A stretch of 64,000 nucleotides of DNA from Streptomyces sp. WMMB303 (lineage in GTDB: Bacteria; Actinomycetota; Actinomycetes; Streptomycetales; Streptomycetaceae): positions 2,442,001 to 2,506,000 of the forward strand of contig NZ_JARKIN010000001.1 in NCBI RefSeq assembly GCF_029351045.1. Reading direction: 5' to 3'. The position numbers were made by a program, and so were the translations under genes. Each line of letters opens with the position of its first letter. Position 1 is the stretch's first letter. This document shows positions 1 to 10,347 of this stretch, in pieces. The notes under the pieces were generated by a model that worked only from the letters and a program-made list of their open reading frames with translations, was not told the DNA's origin and searched no databases.

Positions 1-240
1 GTTGGCGGCCCCCGAGAGTCCCGTTCTGGCGCCCTGCGGCACCACCGGGACCTGCCGGGCGTGCGCGGTGCGCAGCACGTGCCGCACCTGCTCCACGGTG
101 CGCGGCAGCACGAGCGCGGCCGGGCGGCCGGCGGGGCAGAAGCCGGCCGTGTCGGCGGCGTACGCGCGCAGGACGTCGGGATCGGTCTGCACCGCGTCGG
201 CGGGGAGTGCGGACCGGAGCTGTTCGATGAGCTCGCTCAT
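1..240 (-). CDS. FAD-binding oxidase (glycolate/D-lactate dehydrogenase type), N-terminal fragment
   Basis: Only the first 80 residues are inside the window; the gene runs off base 1. The visible part ends with GARTGLSGAAN, the pyrophosphate-binding loop of FAD_binding_4 flavoproteins such as GlcD and D-lactate dehydrogenase, preceded by the typical lead-in LPRTVEQVRHVLRTAH. Such enzymes oxidise a 2-hydroxy acid and pass the electrons onward. The ATG at 240 is the only sensible start. The gene follows hppD on the same strand but a strong hairpin lies between them, so it is probably transcribed separately. The substrate cannot be told from this fragment. Confidence 0.8.
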   Translation of the reverse strand, partial: MSELIEQLRSALPADAVQTDPDVLRAYAADTAGFCPAGRPAALVLPRTVEQVRHVLRTAHARQVPVVPQGARTGLSGAAN

Positions 241-269
241 CCCCTCAGCGTCGCAGCGCACTTGCGCCC

Positions 270-307
270 GGGGAAGCCCCGCAGCCCCCTGTGCTGGGGG
301 CTTCCCC
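270..307 (-). terminator. Hairpin terminator after hppD
   Basis: An 11-bp perfect stem (270-280 with 297-307, GGGGAAGCCCC) with a 16-nt loop lies 26 bases past the hppD stop. There is no T tract, as is usual in Streptomyces. Confidence 0.6.
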
Positions 308-332
308 GCCCACCCGGCGCCCGCACGGCGGG

Positions 333-1601
<1,269 letters not shown>

Positions 1602-1643
1602 GCACCTCCGCGCACTACGCCGACACTCACGGAGAGGCAACCC

Positions 1644-2123
1644 ATGGGCATCGACCGACTGGACGGACGGCTGCTCGAACTGCTCGCCGAGGAGCCCCGG
1701 ATCGGTGTGCTGGAGCTGTCCAGGCGGCTCGGCGTCGCGCGCGGCACGGCGCAGGCCCGGCTGGACCGGCTCACCTCGAGCGGCGCCATCCGCGGCTTCG
1801 GCCCGCAGGTCGACCCGGCGGCGCTCGGCTACCCCGTCACGGCCTTCGCGACGCTGGAGATCAGGCAGGGCCAGGGCGCGGAGGTACGGGCGCACCTGGC
1901 CGGCGTCCCCGAGGTGCTGGAGCTGCACACCACCACCGGCAGCGGCGACATGCTCTGCCGCCTGGTCGCCCGCTCCAACGCCGACCTCCAGCGGGTGATC
2001 GACCGGGTCGTGGGCATCGAGGGCATCGTCCGCGCCTCCACGGCCATCGTCATGGAGAACCCGGTACCGCTGCGCATCGTGCCGCTGGTGCGGCAGGCCG
2101 CGCAGGACTCCGCCGGGCGGTGA
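1644..2123 (+). CDS. Lrp/AsnC family transcriptional regulator
   Basis: A 159-residue regulator with the standard layout of the family. The N-terminal winged helix-turn-helix (about residues 2-60) contains DGRLLELLAEEPRIGVLELS and GVARGTAQARLDRL. The C-terminal RAM/AsnC effector domain (about 70-150) contains LHTTTGSGDMLCRLVARS, where amino-acid-type ligands bind. ATG 1644 is preceded by GGAG. Divergent placement next to hppD suggests that it senses an aromatic amino acid or its keto acid and controls hppD. That link is an inference from position. Confidence 0.93.
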   Translation: MGIDRLDGRLLELLAEEPRIGVLELSRRLGVARGTAQARLDRLTSSGAIRGFGPQVDPAALGYPVTAFATLEIRQGQGAEVRAHLAGVPEVLELHTTTGSGDMLCRLVARSNADLQRVIDRVVGIEGIVRASTAIVMENPVPLRIVPLVRQAAQDSAGR

Positions 2124-2153
2124 CACCGCGGCGGGCCCCGCCGCTGCCCGCGG

Positions 2154-2978
2154 TCAGCAGGTGGGGACCCTGCCGTCGGTACGGATCTCCTCCAGCGCGT
2201 CCAGCGCGCCCTGGAGCGAGCCGACCGGCACCAGCCGCAGCCCCGAGGGCAGTTGCGCGCCGGCGTCGTCGCACTGCTCCTCGGGAACGAGGAACCAGGT
2301 CGCCCCGTCCCGCCGGGCCGCCTGCGTCTTGAGCGGGACGCCGCCGACGGGACCCACCTTCCCGTCCGCGTCGATGGTGCCGGTACCGGCCACGGTCCGG
2401 CCGCCGGTCAGCCCGGAGCCGGCGCCGTCCCCGTCCAGCTTGTCGATGATGCCGAGCGCGAAGAACAACCCCGCGCTCGGGCCGCCGACATCTCCCAGCC
2501 GCAGCTTCACGTGCACCTTCTCCGGGGAGCGGTGCAGTTGGCGCAGCGCAGCGGTGACCGCCTTGTGCTGCGAGTCCTTCATCTCCGCCGAGATGCGCTT
2601 CTCCGCGTCCTCGGTGTCCCCGCCACCCGGGTAGACGGCGTCGCGGGGCATCACGGCCCGGTCGTCGCGAAACCAGGCCCGCAGCACGCCGGGCAGCCGC
2701 ACGGTGGCCTCGGGCCGGGTCGCGGCGATGGTGACCGACAGCAGCCGCCCCTGGTCGCTCCCGTGCGTCTCGGCACCCTCGACGGTGATCACGGGCTTGC
2801 CGTCGCTGCGGCCGAGCACGTTCGCGGTCTCGCCGGGCTGCGCCAGCGAGAACGGCAGCGGAGCGGACAGCGCCACGACGAACAGCAGGACGACGGGCAG
2901 CGCGCACAGCGCGAGCGTGCGGCGGCGGGTACGGCGCGGGCCTTCGGTCCCCGGGGCGCGGGTGCTGGATGCGGACAC
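2154..2978 (-). CDS. Membrane-anchored S16 (Lon-type) serine protease, YlbL-like without a visible PDZ domain
   Basis: 274 residues from a GTG start. An Arg-rich N-terminus precedes one transmembrane or signal segment (about residues 22-46, ALPVVLLFVVALSAPLPF), so the rest should lie outside the membrane. The C-terminal half is a Lon proteolytic domain: the catalytic Ser is in GGPSAGLFFALGIID and the catalytic Lys in GGVPLKTQAARR, the Ser-Lys dyad of family S16. YlbL-type proteins usually carry a PDZ domain before the protease domain; here the roughly 100 intervening residues are short and I see no clear PDZ motif. It converges with the Lrp gene. Substrates are unknown. Confidence 0.85.
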   Translation of the reverse strand: MSASSTRAPGTEGPRRTRRRTLALCALPVVLLFVVALSAPLPFSLAQPGETANVLGRSDGKPVITVEGAETHGSDQGRLLSVTIAATRPEATVRLPGVLRAWFRDDRAVMPRDAVYPGGGDTEDAEKRISAEMKDSQHKAVTAALRQLHRSPEKVHVKLRLGDVGGPSAGLFFALGIIDKLDGDGAGSGLTGGRTVAGTGTIDADGKVGPVGGVPLKTQAARRDGATWFLVPEEQCDDAGAQLPSGLRLVPVGSLQGALDALEEIRTDGRVPTC

Positions 2979-2997
2979 CCCCGCAATCTACCGACCG

Positions 2998-3051
2998 GGG
3001 CGCGGGCCGGTACGCAGACCCCGTGCGGGATCCCCGTACCGGTCCGCGCCC
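2998..3051 (-). terminator. Hairpin terminator after the IclR gene
   Basis: A 16-bp stem with one G-U wobble (2998-3013 with 3036-3051) starts 8 bases past the IclR stop and lies upstream of the S16 protease gene. Confidence 0.5.
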
Positions 3052-3059
3052 GGACCCGC

Positions 3060-3704
3060 TCAGCGCAGCGCGGCGGCCGCCTCGTCGGCGGCCCGCACCA
3101 CCCGGTGACCGACCTGCTCGGGCACCGACTCCGACAGCATCACCACGCCCACGCTGCCCTCGATCCCGTTCACGCCCAGCACCGGTGCCGCGGCGCCGCT
3201 GGCCCCCGCCTCCAGCTCCCCGTGGGTGAGCACGAAGCCAGGTCCGCGCTCGCTGTCGGCACCGCGCCCGGCGAGTATCGCGCGGCCCGCGGCACCCCGG
3301 TCGAGGGGATGGCGGAACCCCGTGCGGTATGCGACGTGGTAGTCCGTCCAGCTCGGTTCGACCACCGCGACGGCCAGGGCCTCGGTGCCGTCGACGAGGG
3401 TGAGGTGCGCGGTGGCGCCCACGTCCTCGGCCAACGAGCGCAGCGCCGGCAGCGCCGCCTCCCGGACCAGCGGATGGACCTGCCGCCCCAGGCGCAGCAC
3501 CCCGAGCCCGACCCGCGCCCGGCCACCGAGGTCGCGGCGGACGAGGGCGTGCTGCTCCAGAGTGGCCAGCAGCCGGTAGACCACGGTCCGGTTGACGCCG
3601 AGCTTGTTGGACAGCTCGGTGACGGTGAGGCCGTGATCGGTGTCGGCCAGTAATTTGAGGACACGCAGACCTCGGTCGAGCGTCTGAGAGGTTTCCGCTG
3701 TCAC
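3060..3704 (-). CDS. IclR family transcriptional regulator
   Basis: 214 residues. The N-terminal winged helix (about residues 7-65: LDRGLRVLKLLADTDHGL, LSNKLGVNRTVVYRLLATL) and the C-terminal IclR effector domain are both present, but the effector half is shorter than the usual 180-190 residues. I chose GTG 3704 because GGAGGG sits about 6 bases upstream; an open frame continues to 3764 without a better start. No adjacent metabolic gene points to its target. An inverted repeat at 3845-3864 upstream could be its own operator. Confidence 0.9.
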   Translation of the reverse strand: MTAETSQTLDRGLRVLKLLADTDHGLTVTELSNKLGVNRTVVYRLLATLEQHALVRRDLGGRARVGLGVLRLGRQVHPLVREAALPALRSLAEDVGATAHLTLVDGTEALAVAVVEPSWTDYHVAYRTGFRHPLDRGAAGRAILAGRGADSERGPGFVLTHGELEAGASGAAAPVLGVNGIEGSVGVVMLSESVPEQVGHRVVRAADEAAAALR

Positions 3705-4314
3705 GACGCCCCCTCCCTCGGGTGAGTGACGGCAGCCGCGAGGGCGGACGCGTTCGAGAGCCACCTACCCCGGCCCCCGGCCTGGGTCGGCACCCCGAGC
3801 GCAGCGCTGGAGGCCGCCGGTCGCGGTGGCACTGGAAAATGCTGTTGCCCGACGAGCTGGGCAAACTGAGTGTCAACGGGATAACCGGCCGCCCGTGGCA
3901 CCTCGCCACGGGCTGTGTGTCCGGGAAATTTAGCGAGCAGCACCGCTCACCGGAAGAGTCTGTCCAGAATCCGGGCGCCGCCTGACCGCCTTCGCCGCAA
4001 ACGTCCCGAAGGTACGGACTCGTATTCCTTTCGGAACGCCTTCTACCGCCCGGAGCGCCTTCCGGGCGAATTTCCGGGGAGTTTCCGGACGGTTGCCGAA
4101 TGAATTCCTGCTTTCCGGCCGGATCACCGGACGGTCGACCGGCCGAACGGATTCTGCGGGGGCTCCGAAAACGGCGCACGCCGGCGCGCGACCGGAGGCC
4201 CCGGGCGCCGACATCCGGCATCGGGGTGTCCGAGCCCGGGCCGTCCGGACCGCCGGCCGCCCACACCCGGGGGCGCGCGGTGCCCTCCGCACCCGGCGGG
4301 CCGTCCGGGCCCGG
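3705..4314. other. 610-bp gap between IclR gene and helicase
   Basis: No convincing gene. It contains an inverted repeat TTGCCC-N8-GGGCAA at 3845-3864, a plausible IclR operator, and several scattered TTTCCGG words between about 4020 and 4130. No ORF here has the expected third-position G+C together with a ribosome site. Confidence 0.5.
3845..3864. promoter_or_regulatory. Inverted repeat, possible IclR autoregulation site
   Basis: TTGCCC (3845-3850) and GGGCAA (3859-3864) form a perfect 6-8-6 palindrome 141 bp upstream of the IclR start. No experimental link is implied. Confidence 0.35.
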
Positions 4315-6162
4315 TCAGCTCATCCGGGTGGCCCACTCCCGCACCTTGGCGATGCGGGCCTCGATCTGGTTCGCGGTCGCCTCCGCGCTGGGCGGCCCGC
4401 CGCACACCCGCCGCAGTTCGGTGTGGACGACCCCGTGCGGCTTCCCGCTCTGGTGCACGTAGGCGCCCACCAGGTTGTTCAGCGTGCGGCGCTTCTCCAG
4501 CAGTTCCTTGTGCGTGACCACGGGCCGCTTGTCGGCGGGCGTCTCCAGCAGGTCGGCCTCACTGTCCGGCCGCTTCCTGCTGTGCGCGATCTGCCGGGCC
4601 TGCCGCTTCTGCAGCAGCATCTGCACCTGGTCGGGCTCCAGCAGCCCCGGGATGCCGAGGTAGTCCTGCTCCTCCTCGCTGCCCGGATGGGCCTGCATGC
4701 CGAACTCGGCGCCGTCGTACATGACCCGGTCGAAGACCGCGTCCGACTCCAGCGCCTCGAAGGGCAACTGGTCCCCGTCGGCGCCCTCCTCGTCCTGCTC
4801 CCGCTCCGCCTCCTTGAGCAGGTCGGCCTCCTCGGCGTACGGATCGTCCTCGCCGCCCTTCTTCGGCTTGTCGAGGACGTGGTCCCGCTCGACCTCCATC
4901 TCGTTGGCGAAGGTCAGCAGGGTGGGGATCGTCGGCAGGAAGACCGACGCCGTCTCACCGCGCCGCCGCGAGCGGACGAAGCGGCCGACGGCCTGCGCGA
5001 AGAAGAGCGGAGTGGAGACGGTGGTCGCGTACACCCCGACGGCCAGCCTGGGCACGTCCACGCCCTCGGAGACCATCCGCACGGCGACCATCCAGCGGTC
5101 GGCAGGATTCTCCGAGGTCCGAAATTCCTCGATGCGCTGCGAGGCGCCGGTGTCGTCGGAGAGCACCACGGTCGGACCGGTACCGGTGATCTCGCGGAGC
5201 AGCTTGGCGTAGGCGCGGGCCGAGTCCTGGTCGGAGGCGATGACCAGGCCGCCCGCGTCGGGCACCGCCTTGCGCACCTCCGTCAGCCGATGGTCGGCCG
5301 CGCGCAGCACGGCGGGCATCCACTCGCCGCGCGGCGCCAGCGCCGTACGCCACGCCTGGGAGATGGCGTCCTTGGTCATCGGCTCGCCGAGCCGGGCCTC
5401 GATCTCGTCCCCGGCCTTGGTCCGCCAGCGCATGTTGCCGCTGTAGGAGAGGAAGATGACGGGCCGCACGACGCCGTTGGCGAGCGCATCGCCGTACCCG
5501 TAGGTGTAGTCCGCGACCGACCTGCGGATGCCCTCGCCGTCCTCGGCGTACTCCACGAACGGGATCGGGTTGGTGTCCGAGCGGAACGGCGTGCCGGTCA
5601 GCGCGAGCCGCCGGGTGGCGGGCTCGAACGCCTCCTGGCACGCCTCGCCCCAGGAGCGGCTGTCCCCGGCGTGGTGGATCTCGTCGAGGATGACGAGGGT
5701 CTTGCGCTGCTCGACACGGTTGCGGTGCAGCATCGGCCGCACTCCCACGCCCGCGTAGGTGATCGCGACCCCCTGATATTCCTTGCTCAGCGGGCCGGCG
5801 CTGTAGTCCGGATCCAGCTTGATTCCCACCCGTGCCGCCGCCTCGGCCCACTGCTTCTTCAGATGCTCGGTCGGCGCGACGACGGTCACCTGCTGCACGA
5901 CGTGATGGTGCAGCAGCCACGAGGCCAGGGTGAGCGCGAACGTCGTCTTGCCGGCGCCCGGCGTCGCGACGGCCAGGAAGTCGCGCGGCTGCCGCTCCAG
6001 GTACGCGTCCATCGCCGCCTGCTGCCAGGCCCGCAACTTGCTGGCCGTGCCCCAGGGGGCGCGGCCGGGGAAGGCGGGCGACAGATGGTGGTTGTTGCTG
6101 GGGGTGGTGGGGGTGGTAGTCACGGTCTCCGGGGCGACGGGGATGACGGCGGGATCGGGCAC
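4315..6162 (-). CDS. DEAD/DEAH-box (SF2) helicase
   Basis: 615 residues from a GTG. Superfamily 2 motifs appear in order: Q-like RAWQQAAMDAYL, Walker A ATPGAGKTT (about residue 67), VVAPTEHLKKQW, Walker B DEIHH (about 160), motif III LTGTPFRSDT, and in the second RecA lobe VRMVSEGVDVPRL and FAQAVGRFVRSRRRG, the motif VI arginine fingers. The C-terminal 200 residues are acidic and specific to this actinomycete group (EEADLLKEAEREQDEE). It would use ATP to remodel nucleic acid in the cytoplasm; whether DNA or RNA is not clear. It appears monocistronic. Confidence 0.93.
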   Translation of the reverse strand: MPDPAVIPVAPETVTTTPTTPSNNHHLSPAFPGRAPWGTASKLRAWQQAAMDAYLERQPRDFLAVATPGAGKTTFALTLASWLLHHHVVQQVTVVAPTEHLKKQWAEAAARVGIKLDPDYSAGPLSKEYQGVAITYAGVGVRPMLHRNRVEQRKTLVILDEIHHAGDSRSWGEACQEAFEPATRRLALTGTPFRSDTNPIPFVEYAEDGEGIRRSVADYTYGYGDALANGVVRPVIFLSYSGNMRWRTKAGDEIEARLGEPMTKDAISQAWRTALAPRGEWMPAVLRAADHRLTEVRKAVPDAGGLVIASDQDSARAYAKLLREITGTGPTVVLSDDTGASQRIEEFRTSENPADRWMVAVRMVSEGVDVPRLAVGVYATTVSTPLFFAQAVGRFVRSRRRGETASVFLPTIPTLLTFANEMEVERDHVLDKPKKGGEDDPYAEEADLLKEAEREQDEEGADGDQLPFEALESDAVFDRVMYDGAEFGMQAHPGSEEEQDYLGIPGLLEPDQVQMLLQKRQARQIAHSRKRPDSEADLLETPADKRPVVTHKELLEKRRTLNNLVGAYVHQSGKPHGVVHTELRRVCGGPPSAEATANQIEARIAKVREWATRMS

Positions 6163-6256
6163 GGCGGCGGCCTGCGCGGCGTAGCCGCGCCAACCCTACC
6201 GGGGCTGCCGGGCGTCCGGAGCGGCGCCGGGTGGCTGCGCCCGACGGCCCGCCGGA

Positions 6257-6928
6257 TCACCGGGGCCGGGCCCGGGAGAAGTGGTCCGGCCTGCCGTTGT
6301 CCCAGTCGAGCGTGAGGCTGTGGCCCCCGTCGCCGAGCATCGCCCGGCCGGTCATCGCCCTGCCCCGGCAGCTGCCGCCCAGCCGCAGGCTGCGGCTGAC
6401 GGTCCCGGAGCAGCGTGCCCCGACGCCCTGCACCGTGTAGGAGCCGCCGGTCACGGTGAAGGTGACGGCCCGGCCGCTGACGCGGTACGGGAAGTACCAG
6501 GTCCCCTGTACCGCGTCGATCCCCGCGCCGGATGCGGTACCGCGCTCCCGCGGGGTGCCGCTGCCGCCGGGCCGGGCGCCGCCGGTGGCGGTGGCGCCGG
6601 CGGGGGATGCGGGAGGGGACGCCGGGTCCGCCGGACGGCCGGACCCCGCCGCGGAGTCCTCGATTCCGGGGGACGCCCGGCCCGCGGAGGCCGTCCGGTC
6701 CGCGGGGGCGGCCGAGGCCGCGGCTGAGTGCGCGGAGGAGGCGGCCGGGCCCGAGGGGCCGGGCCGGGCGCCGGACGGGCCGGCACTCCTGTCGGCGCCG
6801 CCGGTCGGCCGGGCCCGGTCGGTGGCGCCGGGATTCTTCGCGTCCTCTCCGCCGGCGCAGCCGGACAGCGCGAACGCCAGGACCGCGGCCGCACCGGTGA
6901 CGCGTGGGATTCTTCCCCGCACGAGCAT
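6257..6928 (-). CDS. Lipoprotein with Pro/Ala/Ser-rich stalk
   Basis: 223 residues. A short signal peptide ends in the lipobox LSGC (Cys24), so the protein should be lipid-anchored outside the membrane. A low-complexity Gly/Ala/Pro/Ser stalk covers about residues 30-135. The C-terminal ~85 residues (QGTWYFPYRVSGRAVTFT, then SLTLDWDNGRPDHF) look like a small beta domain of the lipocalin-like or DUF type that I cannot name. I chose ATG 6928 (GAGG upstream); ATG 6952 is in frame and also possible. Function unknown. Confidence 0.8.
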   Translation of the reverse strand: MLVRGRIPRVTGAAAVLAFALSGCAGGEDAKNPGATDRARPTGGADRSAGPSGARPGPSGPAASSAHSAAASAAPADRTASAGRASPGIEDSAAGSGRPADPASPPASPAGATATGGARPGGSGTPRERGTASGAGIDAVQGTWYFPYRVSGRAVTFTVTGGSYTVQGVGARCSGTVSRSLRLGGSCRGRAMTGRAMLGDGGHSLTLDWDNGRPDHFSRARPR

Positions 6929-7320
6929 TCCTGCATCCTCTCTGCTGGTCATCCGCGAACAAGGGCTTCCGCCCGGAACGGAATCCTTCCCGTGGAGAGC
7001 GCCGGGCCGGCCCTGACAGTGCCGTCGCATCCGGGCGGAATTCCGCGGAGTGCTCCGGATGGACGGCACGGCGGCGGCCGACCGGTGCTTGGTCCCGCTT
7101 GGCAGCCGACCGGGCCGCAGGGTGGTCTCCCGGTAGCCGCGAGGTGGCCGTCCGGTGCGACTTTCGACAACGAACCGGCTGTCGCGGGGCAACCCTTCAC
7201 GCACCTCGCAGGTCTCACGGACGACTGACCAAAGCCCCGGTCCCGGTCCGCCCCCGCAGGCTCAACTCCATTTGCTCTCCCTGCCGCTGGAGTCCGGAGC
7301 ACAACGACTCAGGAGGACGA
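6929..7320. other. 392-bp divergent intergenic region
   Basis: Lies between the lipoprotein gene and the FG-GAP gene. I see no RNA gene or strong palindrome. It must carry the promoters of both flanking genes, but no clear -35/-10 pair stands out. Confidence 0.5.
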
Positions 7321-8829
7321 GTGCGTCACCACGACCGTGCCACCCCCCGCACCACACCCGGTCGCGCAGCGACAGCGAGCGCCACCGCCGTGGCCGCCCG
7401 CGCCGTCGGCGTGACGGCGGCGCTGGCCGCCGGTCTCGTCTGCGCCACACCGTCGGTGGCGGCACCGGCGAAGAGCGCCGCGGCGCCCGCCGCCACCACG
7501 GCGGCCGACAGCGCCGCCGCGCCGAAGGCCGACTTCGACGGCGACGGGTACACGGAGACCGTCGCGGCGGCCCCCGCGGCAACCGTCTCCGGCAAGTCGT
7601 ACGCGGGGTTCCTCACCGTGACCTACGGCTCGGCGAAGGGCGCGGACGTCTCGCGCCGCCAGCTCTTCAGCGCCAACTCCGCGGGCGTGCCCGGGAGCGC
7701 GGAGACCTACGGGGCCTTCGGCCGCAACACCGCGGCCCGCGACTTCGACGGGGACGGCGTCGCCGACCTGGCCGTCAGCGGCAACGAGGGCGTCGTCATC
7801 CTGTGGGGCGAGAAGGGCAAGGGCCTCACGAGCGCCACACAGGTCTCGGGGGTGAAGAGCGTCACCAGGCTCGTCGCGGGCGACTTCGACGGCGACGAGA
7901 AGCCCGACCTCGCCGTGGGCACCGGCGACTTCGACCAGGGGCTGACGGTGCTGTACGGCGGCTTCGGCCGGGACGGCGAGGCGGCCAGGAGCGACACCCG
8001 CGAGACCGGCCACCTGTTCGGGCCGACGTCGCTGACCGCGGGCGACGTCACCGGCGACGGCGTCGACGACCTGGTCACCACGCACGCCTTCGAGGAGATG
8101 TCCGAGAGCAGCGAGTTCTTCCAGGGCTCGGGCGACGGGCTGGCCACCTCCTCCGAGCACGTCACCGACGCCGAGACCGGCGTCATCGCCGACGTGGACA
8201 AGGACGGCTTCGGCGACCTGGTGATCCGCACCGTTCCGGGCGGCGTCGTGGAGGACCTGCCCCACGACCACGGCACGCTGAAGGTGCTCTACGGTTCGGC
8301 CGACGGTCCGGGCGCGCACCGCACGAGCACGCTGACCCAGAACAGCGCGGGGGTGCCGGGCGTCAACGAGGAGGGCGACGAGTTCGGCAAGGCCCTCGCG
8401 GCGGGCGACGTCAACGGCGACGGCTACGCCGACATCGCGGTCGGTGTGCCGGGCGAGGACATCGGCAGCGGCGCCTCGGGCAAGGATGCCGGGGCCGTCG
8501 TCCAGCTCCTCGGCGGCAGGGACGGGCTGACCGGTACGGGCGCGAAGAACTGGGACCAGGGCAGCGCGGGTGTGCCCGGCGTGGTCGAGGCCGGGGACCG
8601 CTTCGGCGCGGCCCTGACGATGACCGACACCGACCGGGACGGCCGGGACGACCTGGCCGTCGGCGCGCCCACCGAGGACGGCGGCAGCGACGCCGTGGAC
8701 GCGGGCGCGGTGTGGGTGCTGCGAGGCACCACGGGCGGGCTCACGGCCGACGGCGTCGTCTCCTACGGGCCCAAGACCCTGGGTGCTCCGGAGGCGGGCT
8801 CCCGGCTGGGCGGCAGCTTCGCCCGCTGA
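7321..8829 (+). CDS. Secreted FG-GAP (integrin-alpha-like) repeat protein
   Basis: 502 residues from GTG 7321, with AGGAGG just upstream. A signal peptide occupies about residues 1-48 (ending PSVAAPA), so the protein is secreted. The body is a seven-unit repeat in which Ca-binding loops recur: DFDGDGYTE, DFDGDGVADLAV, DFDGDEKPDLAV, DVTGDGVDDL, DVDKDGFGDL, DVNGDGYADIAV and DTDRDGRDDLAV. This matches the beta-propeller of integrin-alpha N-terminal/FG-GAP proteins, which bind calcium and other proteins or glycans. No catalytic domain is attached. The partner is unknown. Confidence 0.92.
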   Translation: MRHHDRATPRTTPGRAATASATAVAARAVGVTAALAAGLVCATPSVAAPAKSAAAPAATTAADSAAAPKADFDGDGYTETVAAAPAATVSGKSYAGFLTVTYGSAKGADVSRRQLFSANSAGVPGSAETYGAFGRNTAARDFDGDGVADLAVSGNEGVVILWGEKGKGLTSATQVSGVKSVTRLVAGDFDGDEKPDLAVGTGDFDQGLTVLYGGFGRDGEAARSDTRETGHLFGPTSLTAGDVTGDGVDDLVTTHAFEEMSESSEFFQGSGDGLATSSEHVTDAETGVIADVDKDGFGDLVIRTVPGGVVEDLPHDHGTLKVLYGSADGPGAHRTSTLTQNSAGVPGVNEEGDEFGKALAAGDVNGDGYADIAVGVPGEDIGSGASGKDAGAVVQLLGGRDGLTGTGAKNWDQGSAGVPGVVEAGDRFGAALTMTDTDRDGRDDLAVGAPTEDGGSDAVDAGAVWVLRGTTGGLTADGVVSYGPKTLGAPEAGSRLGGSFAR

Positions 8830-8838
8830 TCCGGCGGA

Positions 8839-8862
8839 GGGGCCGGCGGACCCGCCGGCCCC
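8839..8862 (+). terminator. Hairpin terminator after FG-GAP gene
   Basis: An 11-bp perfect stem (8839-8849 with 8852-8862) begins 9 bases after the stop codon. Confidence 0.55.
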
Positions 8863-9065
8863 ATGCGGGCGGCGCCGGTGCGGCGGTGGGGACCGCGGCA
8901 CCGGCGCCGTCGCGTCGGGTGGCTCAACTCGCGTGTGGTGGTGGCGGGTTGGGCCCGGGACATCGGAGGCAAGGGCGCCACCGACGTCGTTGTCATGCAT
9001 GAGTCACATGAGTACTGTGACGCCCCAGGCGCCTGAGCTCCATCCCCCCACAACAGGAGCACGTC

Positions 9066-10166
9066 ATGCCCGCATACCCGCATGCCCGCAGGACGCGCAC
9101 GCGCGTCACCGTCGCCCTCGGCACCGCCCTGGGCTGCGCCGCGCTGCTGTCCGGCGTCCAGCCCGCCACAGCCGGACCCAGCGGCCCCACCCCCTCGATG
9201 AACGCCTCCTTCACCTCGGCCGCCGAACAGTACGGGATACCCCGCGACGTACTGGCCGCCGTCGGCTACGGCGAGACCCACTTCGACGGCCACGACGGCA
9301 CCCCCAGCCAGGCGCACGGCTTCGGTGTGATGCACCTGGTCAGCAACCCCGACCGGCACACACTCGAACGCGCGGCCGAGCTCACCGGGAAGTCGACCGC
9401 ACGGCTGCGCACCGACACCGACGCCAACATCCGCGGCGGAGCGGCCGTGCTGCGCGGCTACGCCGACGCCCTCGGGCTCGACGCGGCGGAACGCGCCGAC
9501 GCGGACGCCTGGTATCCGGTCGTCGCCCGCTACAGCGGCGCCCGCGGCACCGCCGCGCGGCTGTACGCCGACAACGTCTACCGGATCCTGCGACAGGGCG
9601 TCCGGGGCCGCACCCCGGACGGCGAGCGGGTGACCGTCGCGGCCCGCGACGTCCACCCCGCCAAGGGCGCCACCGGGTCGGGGCCCGCCACCCGGAGCGC
9701 CGACTACCCGGACGCCGCGTGGGTGCCGGCCGATCCGGCCAACTACGCCAAGGGGCGCAGCGCGGCGCTCGACACGATCATCATCCATGTGACCCAGGGC
9801 TCCTACGCGGGCACCATAAGCTGGTTCCAGAACCCCGAGGCCAAGGTCAGCGCCCACTACGTGGTGCGCTCCTCGGACGGCGCGGTCACCCAGACGGTGC
9901 GCGACGCGGACACCGCGTACCACGCCAGAAGCGCCAACTCCGCCGCGCTGGGCATCGAGCACGAGGGGTACGTCGACGACCCGTCCTGGTTCACCGACGC
10001 GATGTACCGCTCCTCCGCAGCGCTGACCCGCCATCTCGCGGACGCGCACGGCATCCCGCTCGACCGCGAGCACATCATCGGCCACAGCGAGGCCCCCGGC
10101 AACGACCACACCGACCCCGGGAAGCACTGGGACTGGGACCGGTACATGAAGCTGGTCAAGGGCTGA
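9066..10166 (+). CDS. Secreted N-acetylmuramoyl-L-alanine amidase (Amidase_2)
   Basis: 366 residues. A signal peptide (about 1-36, ending QPATA) is followed by a lysozyme/transglycosylase-like N-terminal region (about 45-190: AEQYGIPRDVLAAVGYGE). The C-terminal Amidase_2/PGRP domain (about 235-365) carries the zinc-site pieces IIIHVTQ, LGIEHEG and HTDPGKHWDW. It should cleave the bond between muramic acid and L-alanine in cell-wall peptidoglycan. ATG 9066 follows CAGGAGCACGTC. It is followed by a strong hairpin and so is monocistronic. Confidence 0.94.
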   Translation: MPAYPHARRTRTRVTVALGTALGCAALLSGVQPATAGPSGPTPSMNASFTSAAEQYGIPRDVLAAVGYGETHFDGHDGTPSQAHGFGVMHLVSNPDRHTLERAAELTGKSTARLRTDTDANIRGGAAVLRGYADALGLDAAERADADAWYPVVARYSGARGTAARLYADNVYRILRQGVRGRTPDGERVTVAARDVHPAKGATGSGPATRSADYPDAAWVPADPANYAKGRSAALDTIIIHVTQGSYAGTISWFQNPEAKVSAHYVVRSSDGAVTQTVRDADTAYHARSANSAALGIEHEGYVDDPSWFTDAMYRSSAALTRHLADAHGIPLDREHIIGHSEAPGNDHTDPGKHWDWDRYMKLVKG

Positions 10167-10217
10167 CCCGACGACCGCGCGCAGACCGGCACCGGGGGCG
10201 GCCACCGGCCGACACCC

Positions 10218-10248
10218 GGCCGGTCACGTGCCGGGAACGTGACCGGCC
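10218..10248 (+). terminator. Hairpin terminator after amidase
   Basis: A 12-bp perfect stem (10218-10229 with 10237-10248) with a 7-nt loop, 51 bases past the stop. Confidence 0.6.
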
Positions 10249-10297
10249 ACACGCAGGCCCACGGCCCGGGACCAGGACCGGCGACCGAGCCGCAGCT

Positions 10298-10346
10298 CCC
10301 ACCACGGTAGGTGTCCTCCACCACGGGCGGCGCTTACCGTGGTGGG
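10298..10346 (+). promoter_or_regulatory. Promoter and triple half-site operator of the MFS gene
   Basis: CCACCACGG occurs at 10299-10307 and again at 10318-10326, and its reverse complement at 10337-10345. The outer copies extend to a 12-bp perfect inverted repeat (10298-10309 with 10335-10346). The right arm covers TACCGT (10335-10340), a TANNNT -10 box 7 nt before the ATG, so a bound protein would block a leaderless promoter. The regulator is not identified. Confidence 0.55.
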
Positions 10347-10347
10347 C

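Noticed and set aside
4093..6315. A 740-codon plus-strand frame
   Set aside because: Complete antisense of the helicase gene, which has all SF2 motifs; the plus frame shows no domain.
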